64,000 nt of DNA from Paenibacillus sp. V4I7 (GTDB taxonomy: Bacteria > Bacillota > Bacilli > Paenibacillales > NBRC-103111), in assembly GCF_030817275.1 (NCBI RefSeq), contig NZ_JAUSZD010000002.1:1736001-1800000 (forward strand), read 5' to 3'. A program made the translations under genes and the position numbers. How positions within the stretch are numbered: position 1 is the first letter of the stretch; every line of letters begins with the position of its first letter. Below the pieces are notes generated by a model. That model saw only the letters and a program-made list of their open reading frames with translations. It did not search any database and had not been told where the DNA came from. Positions 57,081 to 64,000 of this stretch are shown piece after piece.

Positions 57081-57563
57081 ATGTTTGTAATCAAAGGTTC
57101 CCAGAAAGTTTTAGTTTTCACTATAGCGACCATGGTGATATTTATGTCGGGATGTACAGCTAATCCAAATAACCTTAAACAGCAAGGTGCGCCAATCACA
57201 CAGCAACAGATTCAACAACCAAGTAATGGGGAGAATCGCATTCAAATAGCGAGTGAAGGGGCAGCTAAAATTGCAGAGCTAAACAGTGTAAAGCAAGCAA
57301 ATGTGCTGGTAACCAAAAGAAATGCCTATGTTGCAGCTGTGTTAGAAAACGACCAACAATTAACACGTGATATAGAAGACCAAATTGCAAATCAAGTCAG
57401 GGCAACGGATCCGAATATCCAGAATGTTTACGTCTCAACAAATCCAGATATGATGGACCGCTTCAATACATATGTACTTGATGTTCAACAAGGAAGACCT
57501 GTTGCCGGTTTTGTTGAACAGTTTAATGAGATCGTGTATAGAATTTTCCCTAACGCCAAATAA
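57081..57563 (+). CDS. YhcN/YlaJ-family sporulation lipoprotein
   Basis: A 160-aa lipoprotein. The signal peptide ends in the lipobox IFMSGC (Cys26), followed by a Gln/Pro/Asn-rich linker (residues 28-55) and the YhcN/YlaJ domain (VLVTKRNAYVAAVLEN; VYVSTNPDMMDRFNTYV). Family members are made in the forespore and sit on the inner spore membrane; YlaJ influences germination. RBS GAAGGGGTG precedes ATG 57081. The forespore promoter just upstream (57016-57046) strongly supports this role. Confidence 0.92.
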   Translation: MFVIKGSQKVLVFTIATMVIFMSGCTANPNNLKQQGAPITQQQIQQPSNGENRIQIASEGAAKIAELNSVKQANVLVTKRNAYVAAVLENDQQLTRDIEDQIANQVRATDPNIQNVYVSTNPDMMDRFNTYVLDVQQGRPVAGFVEQFNEIVYRIFPNAK

Positions 57564-57647
57564 TTTTCATGCCTACTCATCCCTGAGATTGGAGGATACA
57601 GAATTTTATATAGCTAATATCTTATTAGGGATGGGAAAAAATTCATG

Positions 57648-57680
57648 AGCAGGCAGCCGGTATTTTACCGGCTGCCTGCT
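57648..57680 (+). terminator. Long hairpin after the lipoprotein gene
   Basis: A perfect 15-bp stem AGCAGGCAGCCGGTA / TACCGGCTGCCTGCT with a TTT loop. The tail (GTGTTCAATT) is T-poor, so it may be an imperfect terminator or an RNA-stability hairpin. Confidence 0.6.
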
Positions 57681-57774
57681 GTGTTCAATTGAAGTAACGT
57701 ATATAAGAAAATGCATTCCATACAAGAAGCCGGAAGACGGAGCGGTCGGCGATAGATAAATGGGGGGAAGCAAA

Positions 57775-59130
57775 GTGACGGCAAACCGGCATACTGACGT
57801 CATCATAGTGGGGGCCGGACTGGCAGGACTTTCAGCGGCGCTTGAATTGCGACGGAATGGCAAAACGGTCGTCGTATTAGAAGCGCAAAACCGCGTCGGC
57901 GGTAGAGTGTTCAGCGAACAGCGGGATGGCATTATAATCGATTACGGTGCTCAGTGGATTTCGCCATACCAGACGCGGGTCCATGCCCTGATAAAACGGT
58001 ATGGGCTTGCGACGACGCCGACGTATCGGCAAGGAAACACATTGTTTATAATGCGTGGAAAACGATGGACTAGCCGATCCGACGTCCCGCCATTGCCGGT
58101 ATCATCGAAACTCGATCTGTACCGGGTCCGGCATAAGCTGGACACGATGTCGGAAAGGATCGATCGGGAGGAGCCATGGCGCTCGGTATTAGCAGAACGG
58201 CTCGATTCGCAAACAATGGAAACTTGGCTAGCGAAGACAATGTTTACGTCTCAAGGCCAATCGTTTTGCCGTTTGATTGCCGAGGAAGAGTTGAGCGGAA
58301 CTTTAACCGAAGTGTCGATGCTCGACTTCATGTGGGAACTCGTCTCGGCCGGTGGTGTAGACCGGTTGTTCACTGGTGAGGAGGCTTGGATCGTGGAAGG
58401 GGCGCATTCGTTACCTGATCGTATTGCGGCCGAGCTAGGGGAAGCCGTACGGTTACAAAGCCCAGTGCAGCGAATTGAGTGGGGTGTTGGCGGCGTATCG
58501 GTGCATACGGGGGATGGGGGTTGTTGGAAGGGGGACAAAGTGATCGTGGCGATTCCACCTACGTTTACGATCCGGATCGACTATGATCCACCTCTCCCAT
58601 TCATGCGTGACCAACTGTGTCAAAAGGTCGGGCAGGGTTCGGCCAGTAAGTTCGTCGTCGTCTATGAGTATCCGTTTTGGCGGAAAAATGGAATGAATGG
58701 AATGGCGTACTCCGACTCAGACCTGATCAGAGCGACGATGGACAGTACGATGCCGGGCCAAAGCCTGGGCGTGCTAACGGCACTTTCGAGCGGCCGGGAA
58801 GCGCGTAACTTGGGTTTGATGGAAGAACGGGAGCGGGAAAAGGAAGTGCTGCGCTGCCTAGCTAATTTTTTCGGCGATTCGGCTTTACGGCCTCTAGCGT
58901 ATTACGAAAAAGATTGGTCCGCTGACCGATGGGCGAGAGGTGGTTACGGAGCTCATTTCGGTCCAGGCGTGCTGAGTCAGTTTGGTCCATCTCTGACCGA
59001 ACCAGTCGGTCCGATCCATTGGGCAGGATCGGAAACCGCTTCGGAATGGCGGCTATACATGGAAGGGGCCTTGCAGTCGGGTGAGCGAGCCGCTAAGGAA
59101 GTTCTCGCATCAACCGAGCGCCAGACATGA
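57775..59130 (+). CDS. FAD-dependent amine oxidase (flavin monoamine oxidase family)
   Basis: A 451-aa flavoenzyme. The N-terminal FAD-binding motif DVIIVGAGLAGLSAALELR and GG-doublet region RVGGRVFSEQ are clear; FAD-contacting C-terminal motif is GPIHWAGSETASEW, as in monoamine oxidases. It would oxidise primary or secondary amines to imines with hydrogen peroxide. GTG 57775 is preferred, five bases after GGGGGGAAG. Its composition is more GC-rich than flanking genes. A CATACAAG sequence at 57719-57726 resembles a SigE/SigK -10 element, but this is weak. No partner gene is adjacent. Confidence 0.85.
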   Translation: MTANRHTDVIIVGAGLAGLSAALELRRNGKTVVVLEAQNRVGGRVFSEQRDGIIIDYGAQWISPYQTRVHALIKRYGLATTPTYRQGNTLFIMRGKRWTSRSDVPPLPVSSKLDLYRVRHKLDTMSERIDREEPWRSVLAERLDSQTMETWLAKTMFTSQGQSFCRLIAEEELSGTLTEVSMLDFMWELVSAGGVDRLFTGEEAWIVEGAHSLPDRIAAELGEAVRLQSPVQRIEWGVGGVSVHTGDGGCWKGDKVIVAIPPTFTIRIDYDPPLPFMRDQLCQKVGQGSASKFVVVYEYPFWRKNGMNGMAYSDSDLIRATMDSTMPGQSLGVLTALSSGREARNLGLMEEREREKEVLRCLANFFGDSALRPLAYYEKDWSADRWARGGYGAHFGPGVLSQFGPSLTEPVGPIHWAGSETASEWRLYMEGALQSGERAAKEVLASTERQT

Positions 59131-59146
59131 CTTTACAGATTTCAAT

Positions 59147-59173
59147 AGGCATCAAATTTTTTTGATGCCTTTT
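59147..59173 (+). terminator. Terminator of the amine oxidase gene
   Basis: AGGCATCAAA / TTTGATGCCT, loop TTTT, then TTT. Confidence 0.85.
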
Positions 59174-59275
59174 AAGATATTTGATGGCGGGCTCATTGGG
59201 TTTCTTTAAATGTGGGTATAATTATTTTTATAATCGATGGCATGATTATCTACGTCGGAGGAACCACCGGCGTGC

Positions 59276-59319
59276 AAAAAAACTGCGTCCCCTACAACCG
59301 TAGAAAACGCAGTTTTTTT
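59276..59319 (-). terminator. Terminator of the minus-strand small gene
   Basis: AAAAAAACTGCGT (59276-59288) pairs with ACGCAGTTTTTTT (59307-59319), which reads as a stem with a T-run on both strands; an inner CTAC/GTAG pair stacks within it. Confidence 0.8.
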
Positions 59320-59322
59320 GTT

Positions 59323-59685
59323 TTAACCGATTTTCTCCATATGCGCATGATTGCGGCGAAGGAGATCAACAGCTGCCGGATAATCGGCATCGCTGACTTT
59401 AGCTGAAAGCACATAATGAAGAACATCTTCATTCTCATCCCTATAATCCGAAGAATGATTCTCGACGGTTGGCATTACACCTACAATTCCGACACCATTA
59501 TTCAAATTCGTTTCCCCGCCAGTTCCAACTCCATCTACGAAAGGCAGCAGTACACGTCCGGTACCATTGAAGCCATCTGGTAATCTGCCAACTTCGAGCA
59601 TGTCCGGACTATACTTCAGCAGTAGAACCTTCGCATCTTCGGCTTGATTTTCAGTGTGAAAATAGGCTTGAATCATTCGGCTCAT
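59323..59685 (-). CDS. Conserved hypothetical protein (stress-protein-like)
   Basis: A 120-aa acidic protein. It begins with a strand-helix unit (IQAYFHTENQAEDAKVLLLK), has a Gly/Val-rich middle (GVGTGGETNLNNGVGIVGV) and a C-terminal helix with His (DLLRRNHAHMEKIG). This layout recalls the small general-stress proteins of Bacillales, but I cannot assign a family with certainty. AAGGAG lies eight bases before ATG 59685. Upstream is an inverted repeat (59711-59742). Confidence 0.6.
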   Translation of the reverse strand: MSRMIQAYFHTENQAEDAKVLLLKYSPDMLEVGRLPDGFNGTGRVLLPFVDGVGTGGETNLNNGVGIVGVMPTVENHSSDYRDENEDVLHYVLSAKVSDADYPAAVDLLRRNHAHMEKIG

Positions 59686-59710
59686 GAATATTCACTCCTT
59701 TTATTAGGTG

Positions 59711-59742
59711 AGGGTAAGTTGTTCCTATAGAAAACTTACCCT
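59711..59742. promoter_or_regulatory. Perfect 10-bp inverted repeat in the leader of the small gene
   Basis: AGGGTAAGTT (59711-59720) and AACTTACCCT (59733-59742) flank a 12-base centre, 26 bases upstream of the minus-strand start codon. It could be an operator or an mRNA hairpin. Confidence 0.5.
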
Positions 59743-59931
59743 GAAAGTGGAAGAAGCCTACCTTTCAATCAAAATAAATTAAACTTAGATTAATAATCGG
59801 GATGATCGGGATTAAATTAGACATCCATCCTGCATTATAAGGGATAATTACAGAAAGGATTAAATCTTTTGATTGGACAAATCACTGTCTTTAGTTCAAA
59901 ATAGAATTAAGTGCAGAGGAGGTCAACCAAC

Positions 59932-60576
59932 ATGCCGATGAATAACTTTCGTCATTTACTTCGTATTTTTTGGACGTTTCTTCGTATCAGTCCACTCACA
60001 TTCGGTGGTGGTTATGCCATGCTGCCTGCCATTCAAAGAGAGGTTGTCGTTACGAACAAGTGGATGACCGACGATGAGATGTCGGAACTGCTTGCTATTT
60101 CAGGAGCCGCTCCGGGTGGTGTAGGCGTTAATGTATCAGCTTTAGTAGGGTATCATATGGCAGGAATAAGAGGAGCAGTATCAGCCGTCATTGGCATTAC
60201 GCTTCCTACTTTTTTTATCGTGATACTGCTTAGTATCATTTATACATTCCTTCAAAGTTATCCCAAGATGCAAGCCATTATGGAAGGTATCCATGCTGCT
60301 ATCGTTGGATTAATCGCTGCCGCTGCTTACAAAATGGCGAAATCCTCTATTATAGATAAAATGACGCTAATAGCCGCAGTTAGTACCGTTCTACTGCTGC
60401 TCTTCATACCGATTTCACCTATTATAATGATTATAGTCGGTCTGTTGGTCGGGATTGCCGTTGTTTTCCTGAAACAACGTTGGGGAATGAAGAATCCGAT
60501 CAAGAGGAAAGAAGACTCAATGTCAGGGGACAAAAGCAATCGTGCAGCCGATTATTACTTCGCAGACGGGATTTGA
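59932..60576 (+). CDS. Chromate transporter subunit (short-chain ChrA)
   Basis: A 214-aa membrane protein with about six helices, one half of the two-part CHR transporter. Signature residues are near the N-terminus: SPLTFGGGYAMLPAIQREVV and PGGVGVNVSALVGYHMAG. ATG 59932 has GGAGGTC nine bases upstream. The paralogous second half lies 16 bases after it, so the pair would form a heterodimer that exports chromate by proton antiport, as do the two short ChrA proteins of bacilli. Confidence 0.9.
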   Translation: MPMNNFRHLLRIFWTFLRISPLTFGGGYAMLPAIQREVVVTNKWMTDDEMSELLAISGAAPGGVGVNVSALVGYHMAGIRGAVSAVIGITLPTFFIVILLSIIYTFLQSYPKMQAIMEGIHAAIVGLIAAAAYKMAKSSIIDKMTLIAAVSTVLLLLFIPISPIIMIIVGLLVGIAVVFLKQRWGMKNPIKRKEDSMSGDKSNRAADYYFADGI

Positions 60577-60592
60577 GGAATGAGGTGGATCT

Positions 60593-61135
60593 ATGCTCTT
60601 AAGTTTATTTATTACTTTCTTTAAAATTGGCATTATCTCATTCGGTGGCGGTTATGCTATGATGCCTGTTATCCAACGTGAAGTGGAAAGACATCAATGG
60701 CTCACTTCAGATGATTTTAATAACGTTATAGCCTTAGCTGGTACAGGACCCGGACCGATTGCAACGAATAGTGCCACATTAATCGGTTTTCATACAGCCG
60801 GTGTGCCTGGTGCTATTGCAGCTACGCTAGGGATGGTTTTGCCTTCACTCATACTTATCATCGCATTAGCCGCTTTTTTGTATAAATGGCACGCGAATAA
60901 ATGGTTTAAATCTTCTTTCTATGGTTTGAAACCGGTAGTAACGGGCTTTATCATTTTTGCAGCGATACACTTCGGGTGGTCGGGGTTAGGTCCAGTGAAG
61001 TACCAAATATCATGGGACCAAATTGCGACGGTGCTTATTGCAGTAGGTGCCTTTCTGGCCATTATTAAATATAAGCTGCATCCTTTTATGGTCATCGTAT
61101 TTGCGGGTGTACTGGGCATTGTTTTTTTTCAGTAA
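60593..61135 (+). CDS. Chromate transporter subunit (second short-chain ChrA)
   Basis: A 180-aa partner of the preceding gene with about five to six helices: SFGGGYAMMPVIQREVERH and GTGPGPIATNSATLIGFH correspond to the same positions in the first protein. In the usual scheme the two homologous halves insert with opposite orientation. GAGGTGG precedes ATG 60593. A terminator follows. Confidence 0.9.
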   Translation: MLLSLFITFFKIGIISFGGGYAMMPVIQREVERHQWLTSDDFNNVIALAGTGPGPIATNSATLIGFHTAGVPGAIAATLGMVLPSLILIIALAAFLYKWHANKWFKSSFYGLKPVVTGFIIFAAIHFGWSGLGPVKYQISWDQIATVLIAVGAFLAIIKYKLHPFMVIVFAGVLGIVFFQ

Positions 61136-61161
61136 TTTATAAAGGCGTATTCTTATAGGGC

Positions 61162-61203
61162 TCTCTTTTCATTCCTTCAGATGGAGTGAAAGGAGATTTT
61201 TTC
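61162..61203 (+). terminator. Terminator of the chromate transporter operon
   Basis: A 14-bp stem with two G-U pairs (TCTCTTTTCATTCC with GGAGTGAAAGGAGA), loop TTCAGAT, and a seven-T run. Confidence 0.8.
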
Positions 61204-61251
61204 GTATTATTGTGTATTATTTGTGTCGAATAGTGATAAAAAATTATTTTA

Positions 61252-61327
61252 TGTGCTATAAACAATATTATATTCACTTATTTCGTTATATAATGTACAC
61301 TATATAATAAATAGAACACACTATATA
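61252..61327 (+). promoter_or_regulatory. pckA promoter region with probable CcpN sites
   Basis: TGTGCTATAAA (61252-61262) fits the CcpN motif TRTGHYATAYW, as I recall it, at 10 of 11 positions. Downstream are overlapping TATAAT-like boxes (61289-61294, 61303-61308) and ACACTATATA twice (61297-61306, 61318-61327), exactly 21 bases apart, i.e. on one face of the DNA. Confidence 0.5.
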
Positions 61328-61359
61328 GATGATGCCTTATGGATGAGAGGAATGGGAGA

Positions 61360-62928
61360 ATGAGCATAGAACTAAAGGTTGAACAGTTAAGAGCAGGTGC
61401 CACCCACTACAATTTGTCAGTGTCAGAACTAATGAAAATGAGCATCGAACGCAAAGAAGGATCTTTCGCGTCCTCAGGAGCGCTTCAAGTGAACACTGGT
61501 AAATATACAGGGCGTTCTCCCAAGGACAAATACATTGTAAATGAACCTTCAGTAACTGATCATATCGATTGGGGAGCTGTGAATCAGCCGATGTCGGAGC
61601 AGCAGTTCGAGCGGCTATATCAAAAAGCGCAAGACTACATGGCAAAGAAAGAATTGTTCATCTTTGATGGCTTTGCAGGAGCAGATTTGGCGTACAGGCT
61701 GCCGATTCGAGTGGTCAATGAGTATGCTTGGCACAATTTATTCGCCCGACAACTGTTTATCCGTCCAAGTAAGATGGAACTGCTGGCACATAAGCCTGAG
61801 TTCACGGTCATTGCTCTGCCTGGCTTAAAAGCCGACCCACTCACCGACGGTACCAGGTCAGAAACGTTCATCTGCCTCTCCTTTGAGAAAAAGATCGTAC
61901 TCATTGGTGGTACGGAGTACGCGGGTGAAATGAAGAAATCCATTTTCAGCGTTTTGAATTATATCTTGCCTGGTCAAGATGTCCTACCTATGCATTGCTC
62001 GGCCAATGTTAGTGAGGAAGGAAATGTAGCCTTGTTCTTCGGGTTATCTGGCACGGGGAAAACGACACTTTCGGCTGATCCGAATCGCCGTCTCATTGGC
62101 GATGATGAACACGGCTGGTCGGACACGGGCGTGTTTAATTTCGAGGGAGGCTGCTACGCAAAATGCGCTGGCCTTACCGAAGAGAAGGAGCCGCAGATTT
62201 GGCAGGCAATCCGATTCGGCACTGTTTTGGAGAATGTAGTGCTTGATCCTACGAGTGGCATTGCCGAATACGGCAATACGCAGATTACGGAGAATACACG
62301 TGCAGCCTATCCTTTGGAATATATCCCTGGAGTGAAGATTCCGGGAACCGCCGGTCACCCTGATGTCATCATGTTCTTGACGGCAGATGCCTCCGGAGTT
62401 CTGCCTCCTATATCCAAGCTGACGAAAGAACAAGCGATGTACCACTTCTTGTCTGGCTACACGTCCAAGCTTGCAGGTACGGAACGTGGAGTTACGGAAC
62501 CGGAAGCCACATTCTCTACTTGTTTCGGGGCGCCTTTCCTGCCGCTTCGTCCTTACGTTTATGCAGAGATGCTGGGGCGTAAGATCGAAGAACATAAGGC
62601 CAACGTTTACCTCATTAATACAGGTTGGGTTGGCGGTTCTTATGGTGAAGGCGAGCGTATGAATTTAGTGTATACAAGAGCGATGGTTACAGCTGCTCTA
62701 AACGGCAGCTTGGAGAAGACGACGTTCACGGAAGTTCCCTTCTTCGGTTTATTAAGTCCTGATTCGGTACCAGGGGTTCCGAGCGAGCTCTTGCTGCCAA
62801 GGAACACTTGGCAAGATCAAAGTCAATATGACGTCAAGGCGAAGGAATTAGCGCAGCGTTTTATCCATAACTTCAATAAATTCAAGGGTGTCGATGATCG
62901 TATCATCGCTGCTGGACCTAAGATTTGA
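61360..62928 (+). CDS. pckA: Phosphoenolpyruvate carboxykinase (ATP)
   Basis: A 522-aa enzyme converting oxaloacetate and ATP into PEP and CO2, first step of gluconeogenesis. Visible are [12 protein letters not shown] (substrate binding), the P-loop [15 protein letters not shown], and [11 protein letters not shown], all standard for ATP-dependent PckA; length is normal. ATG 61360 is nine bases after GAGAGG; 61339 would add seven residues. In B. subtilis pckA is repressed by CcpN; the ccpN gene lies directly downstream here, with its own probable promoter overlapping the pckA stop. Confidence 0.95.
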   Translation: MSIELKVEQLRAGATHYNLSVSELMKMSIERKEGSFASSGALQVNTGKYTGRSPKDKYIVNEPSVTDHIDWGAVNQPMSEQQFERLYQKAQDYMAKKELFIFDGFAGADLAYRLPIRVVNEYAWHNLFARQLFIRPSKMELLAHKPEFTVIALPGLKADPLTDGTRSETFICLSFEKKIVLIGGTEYAGEMKKSIFSVLNYILPGQDVLPMHCSANVSEEGNVALFFGLSGTGKTTLSADPNRRLIGDDEHGWSDTGVFNFEGGCYAKCAGLTEEKEPQIWQAIRFGTVLENVVLDPTSGIAEYGNTQITENTRAAYPLEYIPGVKIPGTAGHPDVIMFLTADASGVLPPISKLTKEQAMYHFLSGYTSKLAGTERGVTEPEATFSTCFGAPFLPLRPYVYAEMLGRKIEEHKANVYLINTGWVGGSYGEGERMNLVYTRAMVTAALNGSLEKTTFTEVPFFGLLSPDSVPGVPSELLLPRNTWQDQSQYDVKAKELAQRFIHNFNKFKGVDDRIIAAGPKI

Positions 62929-62952
62929 AACGATGTTTAGATGAGTTAGAAT
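62925..62952 (+). promoter_or_regulatory. Probable ccpN promoter
   Basis: TTGAAA (62925-62930), 16 bases, TAGAAT (62947-62952). It overlaps the stop codon of pckA and lies 20 bases before AAAGGAGGG. Confidence 0.55.
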
Positions 62953-62984
62953 AGGTAAGACATGAATGATGAAAGGAGGGAAAC

Positions 62985-63620
62985 ATCATAGAGCTTACAT
63001 CCCGACAGATGGAAATTATCGATCTCGTCAAAAAGAATGCACCTATTACAGGGGAACGAATTGCTGAATTGCTTGGAATTAGCCGTCCAACCATTCGTTC
63101 TGACCTTGCTGTTTTGGTTATGCTTCGCTATATTGATGCCAAACCCAAGGTTGGATATTTCCTAGGAACGGCTGCTCTTGAAGTAGATTCACCTTTCAAA
63201 CATATAGAAGCAGTAAGAGTAAAGGATGTTATGGGAATTCCTGTTGTTCTAAGGGAAACCGTCACCGTAAGTGATGCTGTAGTCACTCTTTTTCTTGAAA
63301 ATGTAGGAAGCTTGATTATCGTGAATATGCAGGGGGCTTTGGCTGGTATCGTTACACGGAAAGACTTGCTGAAGGTTACGCTTGGGCAGGCTACGGCAAA
63401 TACAATGCCGGTTTCACTAGTCATGACTAGGCATCCGAATATTGTGACGGTAAACCCGGATGACAGTGTATTAGAAGCAGCGCGGAAAATGATTCATCAT
63501 CAAGTAGATGGGCTGCCTGTGGTTAAGGGTGCGGCTGATCAAGATCCAGATGAAGTGGTTGGCCGAATTACGAAAACAACAATGACCAAATTGCTGCTCG
63601 ATGTAGCGCTGGGGACTTAA
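62985..63620 (+). CDS. ccpN: Catabolite control repressor CcpN, apparent ATC start
   Basis: A 211-aa regulator: N-terminal helix-turn-helix (residues about 8-60; ERIAELLGISRPTIRSDL) and two CBS domains (about 75-135 and 140-205; VKDVMGIPVVLRETVTVSDA; MTRHPNIVTVNPDD). CcpN represses pckA, gapB and sr1 of B. subtilis under glycolytic conditions. From the first ATG (63009) the family residues IELTSRQ would be lost and no ribosome binding site precedes it. AAAGGAGGG (62972-62980) stands five bases before ATC 62985, with only ATA 62988 as alternative; both are non-canonical. The PEP-synthase regulator gene follows 15 bases later. Confidence 0.9.
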   Translation: MIELTSRQMEIIDLVKKNAPITGERIAELLGISRPTIRSDLAVLVMLRYIDAKPKVGYFLGTAALEVDSPFKHIEAVRVKDVMGIPVVLRETVTVSDAVVTLFLENVGSLIIVNMQGALAGIVTRKDLLKVTLGQATANTMPVSLVMTRHPNIVTVNPDDSVLEAARKMIHHQVDGLPVVKGAADQDPDEVVGRITKTTMTKLLLDVALGT

Positions 63621-63635
63621 TCAGGGGGAGTGTAA

Positions 63636-64000
63636 GTGGGAGAGAAGATCCATACGATTTTCGTTTGTTCGGATTCAGTGGGGGAAACGGCGAATACTGT
63701 CGTACAAGCAACGATCCGTCAATTTAATGCAAGCCAAGTGCAAGTCAGGCGTTTCGGATCGATCCGAACGGAAGATGAAGTACGCGCTTTAGTAGAAGAG
63801 GCAGCGAAAGTGGATGGTTTCATTGCTTATACGCTAGTACTACCTGAGCTTAGAGAGATGATGCGGCAGGAAGCCATACGTTTAAGTGTAAATGCCATTG
63901 ATATCATGGGACCCATGATGCAGGCTTTCATAGATACCTTTAAGGGTTCCCCGAAGCGGAAAGTCGGTCTGCTTTATCAGTTAGATGAACAATATTACCA
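63636..64000 (+). CDS. PEP synthase regulatory protein (kinase/pyrophosphorylase), 5' part
   Basis: The gene starts at GTG 63636 (GGGGGAG five bases upstream) and runs out of the window, so only about 121 residues are seen. IHTIFVCSDSVGETANTVVQ at the N-terminus and AYTLVLPELREMM, MGPMMQAF are typical of the DUF299 family (YqfL of B. subtilis, PpsR/PDRP), ADP/Pi-dependent kinase-phosphorylases that switch PEP synthase or pyruvate phosphate dikinase. In B. subtilis yqfL follows ccpN in the same operon, as here. Confidence 0.9.
   Translation, partial: MGEKIHTIFVCSDSVGETANTVVQATIRQFNASQVQVRRFGSIRTEDEVRALVEEAAKVDGFIAYTLVLPELREMMRQEAIRLSVNAIDIMGPMMQAFIDTFKGSPKRKVGLLYQLDEQYY

Noticed and set aside
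62044..62595. 183-aa minus-strand frame
   Set aside because: Antisense to conserved pckA sequence; Cys/Arg-rich nonsense composition.

Overview
The window reads as chromosome of a Gram-positive, endospore-forming bacterium of the Paenibacillus type (Paenibacillaceae). The grounds are strong AGGAGG-type ribosome binding sites with many GTG/TTG starts, a spore germinant-receptor operon, a YhcN-type sporulation lipoprotein behind a near-ideal forespore promoter, Ctc/L25, and the CcpN / PEP-synthase-regulator pair next to pckA. I see no rRNA, tRNA, CRISPR array or insertion sequence.

Layout. 1-3960: tail of an MFS transporter, then a three-gene sugar/polyol catabolic operon (Gfo/Idh/MocA dehydrogenase and two sugar-phosphate isomerase-like TIM barrels). 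4008-4330: terminator and degenerate repeats. 4604-6939: NarL-type two-component pair. 7326-23365: a 15-gene, mostly overlapping Wzx/Wzy-type exopolysaccharide operon (chain-length regulator, BY-kinase-like ATPase, GalU, priming transferase, six or seven glycosyltransferases, two Wzy-like polymerases, Wzx flippase, UDP-glucose dehydrogenase, ManC). These genes would supply and polymerise UDP-glucose, UDP-glucuronate and GDP-mannose units. It has a cre-like site over its likely promoter. 23591-27776: two secreted enzymes, a GH26-PA14 mannanase and a large unclassified putative glycosidase, which probably trim or release the polymer.

28034-33644: small accessory genes, including a ParB-like protein, NUDIX hydrolase, a GC-rich pentapeptide protein with a Cys cluster, a methyltransferase whose only well-placed start is ATC, a PAS kinase and L25/Ctc. 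33830-42563: signalling island with a NIT-HAMP-GAF-kinase-REC3 hybrid, stand-alone CheR and CheB, a REC-kinase and a PAS hybrid kinase. 42644-46792: AraC regulator and divergent LacZ. 46867-50584: drug exporter, a PadR-controlled HAAS/pentapeptide protein, and a hydroxyisobutyrate-dehydrogenase-like enzyme. 50619-51016: double terminator and a ~110-bp-period repeat. 51168-52620: catalase with a single-base frameshift.

53547-55749: a gerABC germinant-receptor operon decayed by deletions, a frameshift and a nonsense codon, although its forespore promoter is intact. 55966-60576 and on: EamA exporter, YhcN lipoprotein, flavin amine oxidase, a small unknown protein, and a two-part chromate transporter. 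61360-64000: pckA, ccpN and the start of the PEP-synthase regulatory kinase gene. This is a gluconeogenic control cluster in which the repressor gene adjoins its probable target; ccpN also appears to use a non-AUG start.

Most striking are the two apparent ATC starts, the ruined but correctly promoted ger operon, the PadR palindrome wrapped around its promoter, the unclassified secreted enzyme of the EPS locus, and the pckA-ccpN arrangement.
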